Shown: positions 1 through 8,568, numbered from the stretch's first letter. The stretch: DNA of 64,000 nt from Burkholderia sp. PAMC 26561 (GCF_001557535.2 NZ_CP014315.1:930001-994000); one strand, 5' to 3'. Numbers and translations are program-made. The notes: generated by a model not told the origin, from the letters alone.

Positions 1-235
1 CGCGAAAGTCGACGCTCAAGCCGAGCTTCGCGCCGATTGCACGCAATAGTTCGACATCGAAGCCCGTCATCTTGCCGTTATCGATGTAGGAATACGGCTT
101 GTTGTTCGCATCCACGCCGGCCATGAGCTTGCCTGGTGCGAGCGTGCCAAGGTCATCGGCATGAGCGCTTGTCGCGGTCATCAACGAAAGAGGCACGACA
201 ATCGAAAGAAGGCTGAACAGGTGTCGAAACCGCAT
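1..235 (-). CDS. Amino-acid ABC transporter substrate-binding protein, C-terminus cut by window edge
   Basis: Only the first 78 codons lie in the window. The protein starts with a classical signal peptide (basic MRFRH, a hydrophobic core, probable cleavage after SAHA at residue 26). It continues into LAPGKLMAGVDANNKPYSY and a TGFDVELLRAIGAKLGL segment, which is the usual N-terminal lobe of the SBP_bac_3 family of periplasmic polar amino-acid binding proteins. A GGAG ribosome binding site lies 8 bases before the ATG. The gene follows the FAD oxidoreductase on the same strand after 60 bases, so the two probably form an operon that imports and oxidises an amine or amino acid. The ligand cannot be told from the visible part. 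Confidence 0.85.
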   Translation of the reverse strand, partial: MRFRHLFSLLSIVVPLSLMTATSAHADDLGTLAPGKLMAGVDANNKPYSYIDNGKMTGFDVELLRAIGAKLGLSVDFR

Positions 236-295
236 GTTGGTCGCTCCAGGAAGAACCGCAGTGGATTAAAGGATAAAGCCTCAAAAAAACCCGTG

Positions 296-1618
296 TCAGG
301 ACAGCGCGCCACGCACCCGGCCGTTCCAGCAATCGTCGAGCTGATAAAGCGCCGCGCCCACGGGCACGCTCAACGTACTCGCAATGCCGCCAGGACTCAG
401 CGGGAACGGCCCTTCACCGAAGGCGCCATGTGCGGATTCGAGCCCGAGCAGGGACTTCGCGATGCGCTGCCCGAGGTAAGACATGAGCGCGACGCCATTG
501 CCATTGCAACCGAGCGCATAGAACACACCGTCACGTTCGCCAATGTGCGCGAGCTTGTCGCCTGTCATTGCGACATAACCTTTCCATGCGTGCGTGATGC
601 GGACATCGCGTAATGCGGGCCAGAGCTCGACCATCTTCGCGCGCAAGATCCGCGCGGCGTCACGTTCGCCGACTTCCCTGAACGATGGCCGCGAGCCGAA
701 CAACATGCGGGTTCCATCGGGCGATGGCCGCGTGTAAAACAGGTTGCGCTTTGAGTCGCTGATCATGCGGCGCCCGGGGTTCAGCACGTCCATGAGCCCG
801 GGAGGCAGCGGTTCCGTTGCGATCTGATAACTTGCGACGGGCAGAACACGCCGCGCAAAAAAGGGCGTGAGCCGGCCGGTGTAGCCGTTGGTCGCAACCA
901 GCACGCGACCCGCGTTGATCTTGCCGCGTGCCGTATGCACCGTGAACCGCGTACCCGTCCTTTCGATGCGCTCGACCGCCGCGTGCGAATGCAGCGTCGC
1001 GCCACGCCGGCGCGCAAGATCACGCAACGCGCGATGATATTTGGCGGTATGCAGGCCGCCGTATTCATCGACGAGAATGCCGCCATAGTAATAATCCGAT
1101 CCCACGACCGCGCGCTGTTCCGCGCGGGTCACCACGTGCACGGTCACGCCGGTTTTCTCGCGCAAGAGTTCGCCCTGCTTGCGCAGCCGCTCGAAATGCC
1201 CAGGCGTGAACGCGCCGAAAAACCGGCCGGTGATCTGCAGGCCGGCATCGAGCGATTCTTGGCTTATGAGCTGTTTCAGGTACTCGAAACTTGCGTTGGA
1301 TTCAGCCATCAGGCGGCTGAGCCGTTCCGCCGAAACCCCGCGAATCGCGTTTGTCAGCGCAAGCTTCTGTCCGCTCGACACCATGCCGCCGCTGCGCGTG
1401 CTGCCGCCCGAGCCAATCTCGGCGGTGTCCAGAACGGCGACTGTCGCGCCATGTTGCGCCGCTTCCGCCGCCGCCGATAACCCGCAATACCCGCTGCCTA
1501 CGATCACCACGTCCACATTCGCGGGCAACGCCACGCGCGATGTCTCCGGCGGCGCCTCGTCCCACCAATATGGCGCGATGCGAAAGTCATCGTGAAATAG
1601 CAGTGAGTCGGCTCGCAT
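296..1618 (-). CDS. FAD-dependent oxidoreductase, DAO family (amine/amino-acid oxidase-like)
   Basis: A 440-residue cytoplasmic flavoprotein of the DAO fold, in the same broad group as gamma-glutamylputrescine oxidase PuuB. The dinucleotide-binding motif GSGYCG is at residues 41-46, the ribose-binding acidic residue ends the second strand (VLDTAEIG), and a GSGGSTRSGG loop follows at 69-78. The C-terminus carries the GCNGNGVALMSYLG segment that closes over FAD in this family. Length is normal. It is transcribed away from a LysR gene whose start lies 155 bases upstream, and it is followed by a substrate-binding protein gene. Oxidative deamination of an imported amine is likely. The exact substrate is inference. 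Confidence 0.85.
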   Translation of the reverse strand: MRADSLLFHDDFRIAPYWWDEAPPETSRVALPANVDVVIVGSGYCGLSAAAEAAQHGATVAVLDTAEIGSGGSTRSGGMVSSGQKLALTNAIRGVSAERLSRLMAESNASFEYLKQLISQESLDAGLQITGRFFGAFTPGHFERLRKQGELLREKTGVTVHVVTRAEQRAVVGSDYYYGGILVDEYGGLHTAKYHRALRDLARRRGATLHSHAAVERIERTGTRFTVHTARGKINAGRVLVATNGYTGRLTPFFARRVLPVASYQIATEPLPPGLMDVLNPGRRMISDSKRNLFYTRPSPDGTRMLFGSRPSFREVGERDAARILRAKMVELWPALRDVRITHAWKGYVAMTGDKLAHIGERDGVFYALGCNGNGVALMSYLGQRIAKSLLGLESAHGAFGEGPFPLSPGGIASTLSVPVGAALYQLDDCWNGRVRGALS

Positions 1619-1635
1619 GGATATCGCTAGGGAAT

Positions 1636-1727
1636 GACGTTGGGTAGACGTTGGGTGGGCTCTACGTGGCTTTCAGTCTAGGAGCGCCGCTGCTATCCGG
1701 TCAAATACGGCCAAAAACGGCTGCTAT
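1636..1727. repeat. Short direct repeats in the divergent oxidoreductase/LysR intergenic region
   Basis: Two pairs of direct repeats lie between the divergent genes. GACGTTGGGT occurs at 1636-1645 and again at 1647-1656, almost in tandem, just upstream of the oxidoreductase start. GCTGCTAT occurs at 1689-1696 and 1720-1727, 31 bases apart, close to three helical turns. Helically phased half-sites are usual for LysR-type regulators, so the second pair is a candidate operator. Direct proof is lacking. Confidence 0.4.
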
Positions 1728-1773
1728 TCATTTTTGGTATGGCAATCTCAAACGATTACTCCGAGGAAAGGTC

Positions 1774-2685
1774 ATGAACCAGCGGCAGATCGAGGCATTC
1801 AGGCTTGTCATGTTGCGCGGATCGATGACAGCCGCTGCCGAGGAGCTCGGCACATCGCAGCCGAGCATCAGCCGGTTGATAGCGGAGCTGGAGGCATCGA
1901 CGGGACTCGCGCTTTTCACGCGCAACGGCGGACGGATCCAGGCCACCGATGCAGGCAGCGCGTTTTATCGCGAAGTGGACCGGAGTTTTGTCGGCATCGA
2001 AAAGCTTGCGCATTCAGCGCGTGAAATCCGGCAGTTCGGCAGCGGCCGCTTGCGGCTGGTTGCAGCGCCCGTGGTGGCGTTATCGTTCGTTCCGCTTGTG
2101 ATCGAGCGGTTCCTGGCGGCGTATCCGCGCATTGCGGTATCGCTGGAAATGCGCAGCGAAGGGACCATCCAGCGATGGGCGTCATCAGGGTACTGCGACG
2201 TTGGCTTCGGCACCATCACACCCGACGCGTTCGGCGTCACAAGCGCGGAGCTGTACCGGCTGCCGGGCGTATGCGCGCTGCCCGCCAACCATCCGCTTGC
2301 CGCACGGGAGCGCATTCACGCACGGGATTTGAAAGACCAAAGCCTGATTTTGCCGTCCTATGCGGATGACACCCGTTCTGCGCTCGATCGCGCGTTGCGG
2401 CAGGCCGGTGTGAACCAGGTGCCGACTATCGAGACGCCTTACGGCGCGACGATTTGCGCGATGGTTGCGCGCGGCCTGGGCGTGGGCGTGGTGAACCCGC
2501 TTGCTACCCTCGATGCCAACCCCGCGCGCATCGTGTTCCGGCCGTTCTCGCCCGAAGTGATGTTTCGCGGCTTTACCGTATGTCCGCAGTTGCAGCATCC
2601 CAACCCGCTGGTGAGCGCCTTCCTCGAACTCACCCGCGAGACGATGACGCTCGAAGCGCTGCGGCTTCTAGGCGCCCTTTCATAA
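1774..2685 (+). CDS. LysR-family transcriptional regulator
   Basis: A 303-residue LysR-type regulator. The N-terminal winged helix-turn-helix spans about residues 1-60 (MNQRQIEAFRLVMLRGSMTA, then the recognition helix SQPSISRLIAELE) and is followed by a type 2 periplasmic-binding-like effector domain. The ATG at 1774 was chosen because it gives the standard LysR N-terminus and has a strong GAGGAAAG ribosome binding site. The longer frame upstream does not look like LysR sequence. It is divergent from the FAD oxidoreductase, the usual arrangement for a regulator and its target. The downstream CoA-transferase operon has its own promoter-like sequence. Confidence 0.9.
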   Translation: MNQRQIEAFRLVMLRGSMTAAAEELGTSQPSISRLIAELEASTGLALFTRNGGRIQATDAGSAFYREVDRSFVGIEKLAHSAREIRQFGSGRLRLVAAPVVALSFVPLVIERFLAAYPRIAVSLEMRSEGTIQRWASSGYCDVGFGTITPDAFGVTSAELYRLPGVCALPANHPLAARERIHARDLKDQSLILPSYADDTRSALDRALRQAGVNQVPTIETPYGATICAMVARGLGVGVVNPLATLDANPARIVFRPFSPEVMFRGFTVCPQLQHPNPLVSAFLELTRETMTLEALRLLGALS

Positions 2686-2709
2686 CACTAGGTGTTTCCC
2701 CGACCCGTA

Positions 2710-2748
2710 TTGACGGAAATTATTCACGCTTATAAAGTTTAATTCACG
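2710..2748 (+). promoter_or_regulatory. Probable sigma-70 promoter and direct repeat upstream of the CoA-transferase operon
   Basis: TTGACG at 2710-2715 is followed after 17 bases by TAAAGT at 2733-2738 (or after 15 bases by TATAAA). This is the best promoter match in this part of the window. ATTCACG occurs at 2722-2728 and 2742-2748, exactly 20 bases or about two helical turns apart, flanking the -10 region. The operon ends with an IclR gene, and IclR proteins often bind promoter-overlapping repeats, so this may be an autoregulatory operator. Confidence 0.5.
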
Positions 2749-2762
2749 AGTGGGAATAATGA

Positions 2763-3950
2763 ATGGCGAGCATTTGCTTGCCGATGGAGACGCATACCTT
2801 GACTCAACACCTTGACGGGTCGCTTGCCGGCATCCGTGTCATTGACTTGTCCCGCGTACTGGGCGGTCCGTACTGCACGCAGATTCTCGCCGACCATGGC
2901 GCCGAGGTGATCAAGATCGAGCCGCCGCTGGGCGATGAAACCCGCACGTGGGGTCCTCCTTTCGATGGCGACACGGCCTCGTATTTTCTGGGTGTCAATC
3001 GCAACAAGCTGGGTGTGTCGCTGGATCTGTCGAAGGAAGCGGCGCGCGAAAAGCTGCTTGGTCTGCTCGACACGGCCGACGTGCTCATCGAAAACTTCAA
3101 GCCCGGTACGCTCGAACGATGGGGTATCGGCTACGAACAATTCCTGAGAGCGCGCTTCCCGAAGCTGGTTCACTGCCGTGTGTCCGGCTTTGGCGCCGAT
3201 GGTCCGCTGGGCGGTCTGCCCGGCTACGACGCCGCCATCCAGGCAATGGCGGGCATCATGAGCGTGAATGGTGAAGCGGGCGGAGAGCCGACGCGCGTGG
3301 GCATTCCGATCGTGGACATGGTGACCGGACTGAACGCTGCGCTCGGCATCCTGATGGCGTTGCGCGAACGTGAAGGCAGCCAGCTCGGGCAGTTCGTGGA
3401 ATCCACGCTGTTCGACTGTGCGTTGTCGATCCTGCACCCGCACACGCCGAACTATTTCTATTCGGGCAAACCGCCGCAACGCACCGGCAATGCGCATCCG
3501 AACATCACGCCGTACGACATGTTCCATACGGGCAGCGTCGATATCTTCCTGGCTGTTGGAAACAACGCGCAATTCACGGCGCTTTGCGAAGTGATCCTCA
3601 CGCCGCAACTCGCCGCCGATCCTCGCTTTGAAAGCAACAAGGCGCGCACGGCGAATCGCAAGGACTTGCGCCGGGCGCTCGAGAGCGTGTTCGAACAATG
3701 GGACGGCGCGAAACTCGCGGATATGCTGATTCGCCGTGGCGTGCCATGCGCGCCGGTGTTGTCCATCGATGCCGCGCTCGACCTGCCGCACACGGCACAC
3801 CGGGAAATGGTGGTCCAGATGGAAGGGTACAAGGGCATTGCGTCGCCCATCAAGCTCAGTCGCACACCGGCTACTTACCGCACGCCGCCACCACGGCTCA
3901 ACGAGCACGAAGCGCAAGTCTTCGACGCAACCCGCAAAGGAGGCGCGTAA
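2763..3950 (+). CDS. CaiB/BaiF family (class III) CoA-transferase
   Basis: A 395-residue family III CoA-transferase, which moves CoA between carboxylic acids through an aspartyl-CoA thioester. The family start LAGIRVIDLSRVLGGPYCTQ is at about 21-40, ENFKPG is at 110-115, and IVDMVTG contains Asp-185, which aligns with the catalytic Asp-169 of formyl-CoA transferase. Length is normal. A second Met at residue 8 (2784) is an alternative start. The stop codon overlaps the start of the CitMHS transporter gene (TAATG). Transporter, CoA-transferase and acyl-CoA dehydrogenase together suggest uptake, activation and oxidation of an organic acid. The acid is not identifiable from sequence. Confidence 0.88.
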   Translation: MASICLPMETHTLTQHLDGSLAGIRVIDLSRVLGGPYCTQILADHGAEVIKIEPPLGDETRTWGPPFDGDTASYFLGVNRNKLGVSLDLSKEAAREKLLGLLDTADVLIENFKPGTLERWGIGYEQFLRARFPKLVHCRVSGFGADGPLGGLPGYDAAIQAMAGIMSVNGEAGGEPTRVGIPIVDMVTGLNAALGILMALREREGSQLGQFVESTLFDCALSILHPHTPNYFYSGKPPQRTGNAHPNITPYDMFHTGSVDIFLAVGNNAQFTALCEVILTPQLAADPRFESNKARTANRKDLRRALESVFEQWDGAKLADMLIRRGVPCAPVLSIDAALDLPHTAHREMVVQMEGYKGIASPIKLSRTPATYRTPPPRLNEHEAQVFDATRKGGA

Positions 3951-5248
3951 TGCTCGCGCTGACAGGCACGATTGCCATTGTTGCGTTGTTCGGCCTGATC
4001 ATCACCAGGCGGCTGTCGCCGCTGGTGGCGTTGATCGTGGTGCCAACGGTCGCGGCGCTGGTAGCGGGATTCGGGTTGTCCACGGCGAAATTTATCGTTC
4101 ACGGGGTGCAGGCTATCGGCCCTGTCGCGGGGATGTTCGTGTTTGCGATCCTTTTCTTCGGCATCCTAACGGATGCGGGAATGCTGGATCCGATCATTAA
4201 TGGCATCTTGCGGATGGTCGGCGCAAAACCTACGCGCATTGTGATGGGATCGGCGTTGCTCGCGTTGCTGATCCATCTGGATGGCTCCGGCGCAGTCACC
4301 TTCCTCGTGACGATCCCTGCCATGCTGCCGCTTTACACGCGCCTCGGGCTCGACAAACGCATTCTTGCGTGTGTGGCATCGCTCGCGGCGGGCGTGAACT
4401 TCCTGCCGTGGGTCGGCCCCATGCTGCGTGCGTCCGCCGCGCTGCACATTCCGACCACAGTGATCTTCTATCCGATGATTCCGCTGCAGGCTATTGGCCT
4501 CGTGTTCGTATTCGGCTCGGCATACTGGCTTGGCAAGCGGGAGGAAAAGCGCCTTGGGTTGGGCAAAGGCGCGCCGCAAACCGTGTTGCAGCCGCGCGAG
4601 CTGTCGGCGGAAGAAGCCGCGTTGCGCCGGCCGGACCGTTTCTGGATCAACGTGGTGCTGACAGTCGTGGTGCTTGCGACACTGGTCAGCGGTATCGTGG
4701 ATCCTGTCGTGATGTTCATGCTCGGCACTGTCGTCGCGCTGATCGTGAATTACCCCGAGGTCAATGCACAGCGTGCACGTATCGACGCCCACGCGAAAGC
4801 CGCGCTGATGATGGCGAGCGTCTTGCTCGCGGCGGGCGCGTTCACCGGCATCATGTCGGGCAGCGGCATGCTCACCGCAATGGCCCATGTGGTCGTGCAG
4901 CACGTCCCGGCCGAACATGCGCGACATATGCCGTTCGTGCTCGGCTTGCTTTCCATGCCGCTGTCGCTGCTGTTCGATCCCGATTCGTTTTACTTCGGCA
5001 TCTTGCCCGTCATGGCGGAGAGCGCGAAGCTGCTCGGCGTGGCGCCCATCCAGATGGCCCAGGCTGCGTTGTTGGGTCAGATGACAACGGGTTTCCCGAT
5101 TAGTCCGCTCACGCCGGCAACGTTCCTGATTGTCGGTCTGACGGGTGTCGAGCTTGCCGAGCATCAGAAGTTCACGATCCCTTTTCTCTTCGCAGCGACG
5201 CTGCTGATGGTCGCGGCCGCTGTGGTGATCGGCGTGTTTCCGCTCTAG
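3950..5248 (+). CDS. CitMHS-family citrate/organic acid transporter
   Basis: A 432-residue inner-membrane protein with about 12 hydrophobic segments, resembling the CitMHS family that imports metal-citrate complexes with protons. Diagnostic stretches are FAILFFGILTDAGMLDPIING near residues 63-83 and ALLIHLDGSGAVTFLVTIPA near 103-122. The ATG at 3950 overlaps the previous stop codon (TAATG) and is preceded by an ideal AAAGGAGG site, so it is preferred over longer in-frame extensions into the transferase gene. It is translationally coupled to the CoA-transferase. Other di- or tricarboxylates such as tricarballylate are carried by relatives, so the substrate is open. Confidence 0.85.
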   Translation: MLALTGTIAIVALFGLIITRRLSPLVALIVVPTVAALVAGFGLSTAKFIVHGVQAIGPVAGMFVFAILFFGILTDAGMLDPIINGILRMVGAKPTRIVMGSALLALLIHLDGSGAVTFLVTIPAMLPLYTRLGLDKRILACVASLAAGVNFLPWVGPMLRASAALHIPTTVIFYPMIPLQAIGLVFVFGSAYWLGKREEKRLGLGKGAPQTVLQPRELSAEEAALRRPDRFWINVVLTVVVLATLVSGIVDPVVMFMLGTVVALIVNYPEVNAQRARIDAHAKAALMMASVLLAAGAFTGIMSGSGMLTAMAHVVVQHVPAEHARHMPFVLGLLSMPLSLLFDPDSFYFGILPVMAESAKLLGVAPIQMAQAALLGQMTTGFPISPLTPATFLIVGLTGVELAEHQKFTIPFLFAATLLMVAAAVVIGVFPL

Positions 5249-5263
5249 TTCCCGGACCCAATC

Positions 5264-6430
5264 ATGAATTTCGAACTGACTGAAGACCAGTTGTCCATCC
5301 AGTCCGCCATTGAAAAGCTGTGCGAACGCTACGATGACGACTACTGGCTCGAACGTGACCGCGAAGGCGGGTTTCCGCACGACTTTCATCGGACACTGGC
5401 GGATGCGGGATGGCTCGGCATTGCAATGTCGCCGGACTACGGCGGCTCCGGTCTCGGCATGACCGAGGCCGCGTTGATGATGCAGACGATCAGTGCGTCG
5501 GGCGCGGGGTTATCGGGTGCATCGGCGGTGCACATGAATATCTTCGGTTTGAATCCCGTACAGGTGTTCGGCAGTGAGGAGCAGAAACAGCGTTGGTTGC
5601 CACCGTTGATCGCAGGAACGGACAAAGCCTGTTTCGCCGTCACCGAACCTGATTCGGGGCTCGACACGACGCGTCTCAAGACACAGGCGGTTCGTGACGG
5701 CGACACCTATGTACTGACCGGACGCAAGATCTGGATATCGACCGCGCAGGTCGCGAACAAGATGCTGATCATTGCGCGGACCACGCCGATCGATCAGGTG
5801 GCCAGGCCGACGCAAGGCCTCAGCCTTTTTTATACGGATCTCGATCGCGAAAAAGTCGAAGTGCGCGAGATCGAGAAGATGGGCCGCAAGGCGGTCGACT
5901 CGAACATGTTGTTCATCGACGGCTTGAGGGTTCCGGCCAGCGACCTCATTGGTCAGGAAGGCGAGGGCTTCAAGTACTTGCTCCACGGCCTGAACCCGGA
6001 GCGCATCCTGATCGCGGCGGAAGCCATCGGGTTGGGACAGGCTGCGCTGAAACGCGCCACGCAATACGCGAAAGAGCGCGTGGTGTTCGGGCGTCCGATC
6101 GGACAAAACCAGTCCATCCAGCATCCGCTTGCGCAGGCCTGGATGCAACTGGAGGCAGCAAGCCTGATGGTGTTCAAGGCCGCATTCCTCTACGATGCCG
6201 GCAAGCCATGCGGCGCCGAAGCGAACAGCGCGAAGTACCTGGCGGCGGAAGCCGCGTTTCAATCATGCCAGACGGCAATAGCGACACTTGGCGGGATGGG
6301 ATACGCCAAGGAGTATCACGTGGAACGTTATCTGCGCGAGTGTATGATTCCGAGGCTCGCACCGGTCAGTCCGCAGATGATCATGTGTTTTATCGCCGAG
6401 AAAGTGTTGGGACTGCCCAAGTCATATTGA
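5264..6430 (+). CDS. Acyl-CoA dehydrogenase
   Basis: A 388-residue flavoenzyme of the acyl-CoA dehydrogenase family. The CFAVTEPDSGLDT motif near residues 123-135 binds FAD and substrate, and GGMGYAKEYHVERYLRE is the C-terminal signature. The usual catalytic Glu near the C-terminus is absent (the segment reads APVSPQM). Instead GLNPERILI places Glu-246 where isovaleryl-CoA and long-chain dehydrogenases keep their catalytic base. It starts 15 bases after the CitMHS stop and probably oxidises the CoA ester made by the CoA-transferase. Family assignment is secure; substrate assignment is inference. Confidence 0.88.
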   Translation: MNFELTEDQLSIQSAIEKLCERYDDDYWLERDREGGFPHDFHRTLADAGWLGIAMSPDYGGSGLGMTEAALMMQTISASGAGLSGASAVHMNIFGLNPVQVFGSEEQKQRWLPPLIAGTDKACFAVTEPDSGLDTTRLKTQAVRDGDTYVLTGRKIWISTAQVANKMLIIARTTPIDQVARPTQGLSLFYTDLDREKVEVREIEKMGRKAVDSNMLFIDGLRVPASDLIGQEGEGFKYLLHGLNPERILIAAEAIGLGQAALKRATQYAKERVVFGRPIGQNQSIQHPLAQAWMQLEAASLMVFKAAFLYDAGKPCGAEANSAKYLAAEAAFQSCQTAIATLGGMGYAKEYHVERYLRECMIPRLAPVSPQMIMCFIAEKVLGLPKSY

Positions 6431-6481
6431 TGCCGTTTGCCTGAATGCCGGAACGCGCCGAACCTGGTGAAGGGAATTGCC

Positions 6482-7237
6482 ATGGATGTCAAACTCGTTG
6501 CGCGTACGCTCGACTTGTTCGAACGTTTTGCTACTGAACAGCGGCCTTTGCCGCTGACCGAACTTGCCCGGTTGATGGACGTGCCGGTATCGAGCTGTCT
6601 CGCGCTTGCGCGCACGCTCGTGAGCCGCGGATATCTCTACGAAGTGAAAAAGCGCGGCGGTTACTATCCGACGCGGCGACTGCTGCAGCTTGCCCAGGCG
6701 ATCGATGCGGTAGACCCCGTGGTGGAGATGCTGCATGCCCGGCTGGTCGCCTTGCGCGATGCCACCGGCGAGACCATTGTGCTCGGCAAGATTCATGACG
6801 CAGCCGTGGTTTATCTCGACGTGGTCGAATCGTTCAAGGCAATCCGTTACATCGTGAAGCCAGGCGAGCTGCGCCCGGTGCATGCCAATTCGATTGGCAA
6901 GGCGATCTTCGGTGAGTTGTCCGCGCAGATGCAATCAACGCTTGCCGAAAAGCTCGGGTTCGAGCGGATGACGGATCGCACGACCGCTGATTTTGCTGCA
7001 CTGGTCGAGCAGACGTCGGCGGCAAGGCAGCGGGGCTGGAGCGTGAACCTTGGGGAAAGCGCACCAGAGCTATCTGCAGTGGCAATCGCAGTTTCCGTTG
7101 GCGGTGACTTGTACGGGATATCTGTCGTCGGGCCTACTGAGCGCATCGAAAAGCAGCAGGACGCGCATGGAAGCGAACTCCTGCGCCTGAAAGACGAGAT
7201 CGATGCGCAGGAGCGTGGCGTTGATTCAATCGTATAG
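6482..7237 (+). CDS. IclR-family transcriptional regulator
   Basis: A 251-residue IclR-type regulator. A winged helix-turn-helix occupies roughly residues 1-65 (LPLTELARLMDVPVSSCLAL is the helix-turn-helix) and a GAF-like effector-binding domain follows. The ATG at 6482 is preferred because GAAGGGA lies just before it and because IclR proteins begin close to the DNA-binding domain. It is the last gene of the CoA-transferase/CitMHS/acyl-CoA dehydrogenase unit, 51 bases after the dehydrogenase, and is likely to control that unit in response to the substrate or its CoA ester. Confidence 0.88.
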   Translation: MDVKLVARTLDLFERFATEQRPLPLTELARLMDVPVSSCLALARTLVSRGYLYEVKKRGGYYPTRRLLQLAQAIDAVDPVVEMLHARLVALRDATGETIVLGKIHDAAVVYLDVVESFKAIRYIVKPGELRPVHANSIGKAIFGELSAQMQSTLAEKLGFERMTDRTTADFAALVEQTSAARQRGWSVNLGESAPELSAVAIAVSVGGDLYGISVVGPTERIEKQQDAHGSELLRLKDEIDAQERGVDSIV

Positions 7238-7251
7238 CTCGGGTGCGTTGC

Positions 7252-7914
7252 TTAACCCGGCGCACCCGCCTGCTTTTTCGGGTCCGCCTTCATGAACGCC
7301 GGATGCTGGTCGCACACGCCGATGATCCTGTCGATGGTCGGAATATCCGGCACCGTGATCTTGAACACGCGTGTGACCGCAACAATGCTCGCGAGGCAGA
7401 TGTCGGCCATGGTGGGTTGATCGCCATGACAATAAATGCCCGTCTCCGATGACCCCGCAAGACGTTCTTCGATTGCTGCCAGCCCCGTGCTCAGCCACTT
7501 GATCTGCCACGCGCGCCACGCGGTATCGTCGAAACCACCGGCTGTCTGCAGATACTTTTTCACGCGCGGCACGACCATGGGATGGGTATCGGCGGCGCAC
7601 ATCGATGCAATGGAACGCACACGTGCGCGTCCGTACAAATCGCTCGGCAACAAGGGCGGCGTGGGCTGCAGCTCGTCGAGGAACTCGAGGATCGCGAGCG
7701 ACTGGGTGAGCGGCTCGTGCCCCTCTTGCACCAGCGCGGGAATCGATCCGAGCGGACTGATCTTCAGGAATGCGTCGCTGCGTTGTTCGCCGGCATCGAG
7801 ATCGATATTCTGCTCATGCGCGCTCAGGCCTTTCAGGGCGAGTGCGACGCGTACGCGATACGCGGCGGACGAGCGCCAGAATGCGAAAAGTTCGAACTGC
7901 GCTTGCTCTGACAT
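7252..7914 (-). CDS. maiA: Zeta-class glutathione S-transferase, maleylacetoacetate isomerase-like
   Basis: A 220-residue cytoplasmic glutathione transferase. The N-terminal thioredoxin-like domain contains FWRSSAAYRVRVALALKG, the zeta-class motif, with Ser-15/Ser-16 at the glutathione-activating position. SPLGSIPALV and TQSLAILEFLDE bind glutathione and an alpha-helical domain follows. Zeta enzymes isomerise maleylacetoacetate or maleylpyruvate in aromatic degradation. No other aromatic pathway gene lies nearby, so the physiological substrate is uncertain. It converges on the IclR gene, ending 14 bases from it. Confidence 0.8.
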   Translation of the reverse strand: MSEQAQFELFAFWRSSAAYRVRVALALKGLSAHEQNIDLDAGEQRSDAFLKISPLGSIPALVQEGHEPLTQSLAILEFLDELQPTPPLLPSDLYGRARVRSIASMCAADTHPMVVPRVKKYLQTAGGFDDTAWRAWQIKWLSTGLAAIEERLAGSSETGIYCHGDQPTMADICLASIVAVTRVFKITVPDIPTIDRIIGVCDQHPAFMKADPKKQAGAPG

Positions 7915-8023
7915 GGCGTGTTTCCTTTCGGGTGGATTGCATCGGGGGAGAAGAGCTTAAGCAATAAGCCAGATCCATCGACTTTATACGATGCACGAAA
8001 GAGAAACGCGAATGCTGAATATA

Positions 8024-8059
8024 CCAATGCCCGTTGAACCTGCGTTCACCGGGCATTGG
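8024..8059. terminator. Long hairpin between GST and DUF4148 genes
   Basis: CCAATGCCCG at 8024-8033 pairs with CGGGCATTGG at 8050-8059, and inner bases extend the stem with one mismatch around a CTGC loop. The hairpin lies 16 bases beyond the DUF4148 stop codon. It lacks a strong U-run on either strand, so it may stabilise the 3' end rather than act as a classical terminator. Confidence 0.5.
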
Positions 8060-8075
8060 CTTCATCAAACTCGAA

Positions 8076-8351
8076 TCAATTATGCGAATAAATCGAACGT
8101 GTGTCGTTCGTCTGAACGCGATTGCCGGATTCCGTGTTCGTGCTCTTCACGCCGCCGTAAGCGCGCGAATCGCCGTTTTGCTGGACCTTATCTGCAGCGA
8201 TGCTTTGTGCACTTTGACCGCGTTGCGATTCCGGTGCGCCGGCCAGCGGGTTATACGACGGTGCCGGGCCATAACCGCTGCTTGCAAATGCAGGTGCTGC
8301 AACGGCAGCCGAAACGGCGATCAACAACGATGCGATAAAAGTCTTGTTCAT
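8076..8351 (-). CDS. Small secreted DUF4148-type protein
   Basis: A 91-residue protein with a clear signal peptide (MNKTFIASLLIAV..., cleavage near APAFA/SS at residue 24). The short mature region contains SSGYGPAPSYNPLAG and GQSAQSIAADK. This layout is typical of the DUF4148 family, which is abundant in Burkholderia and Paraburkholderia and has no established function. A GGAGCAC ribosome binding site lies 6 bases before the ATG. It is monocistronic and followed by a hairpin. Paralogues of this family often respond to stress, but nothing here shows that. Confidence 0.75.
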   Translation of the reverse strand: MNKTFIASLLIAVSAAVAAPAFASSGYGPAPSYNPLAGAPESQRGQSAQSIAADKVQQNGDSRAYGGVKSTNTESGNRVQTNDTRSIYSHN

Positions 8352-8533
8352 GATGTGCTCCGGTGCGTATCAAGTACTTCGTCCAAAGGATACGCAGCGC
8401 TTGTTGCTTAGTGTGCTGCGTCGATGGAAATCAGTATATGCGCGCACTATCGAAACATTGTACCGATAGGGGTGACAACTGAATCCACCGTGGATGAATA
8501 ATCGGAACGGCGGTTTAACATTCTGCAAATCCA

Positions 8534-8568
8534 TTGAATCGGATGTTAATTTCAATATTACTTGAAAT
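8534..8568 (+). promoter_or_regulatory. arsR promoter with overlapping ArsR operator
   Basis: ATTTCAA at 8549-8555 and TTGAAAT at 8562-8568 form a perfect 7-base inverted repeat around a 6-base spacer, the typical size of an ArsR/SmtB operator. TTGAAT at 8534-8539 and TATTAC at 8556-8561 are 16 bases apart and form a plausible promoter whose -10 box is inside the dyad. Repressor binding would block RNA polymerase directly, as in known ars operons. Confidence 0.65.

Noticed and set aside
2739..3917. A 392-codon antisense frame opposite the CoA-transferase
   Set aside because: It is Arg/His-rich, has no recognisable motif, and mirrors the codon bias of the clear CoA-transferase gene on the plus strand.
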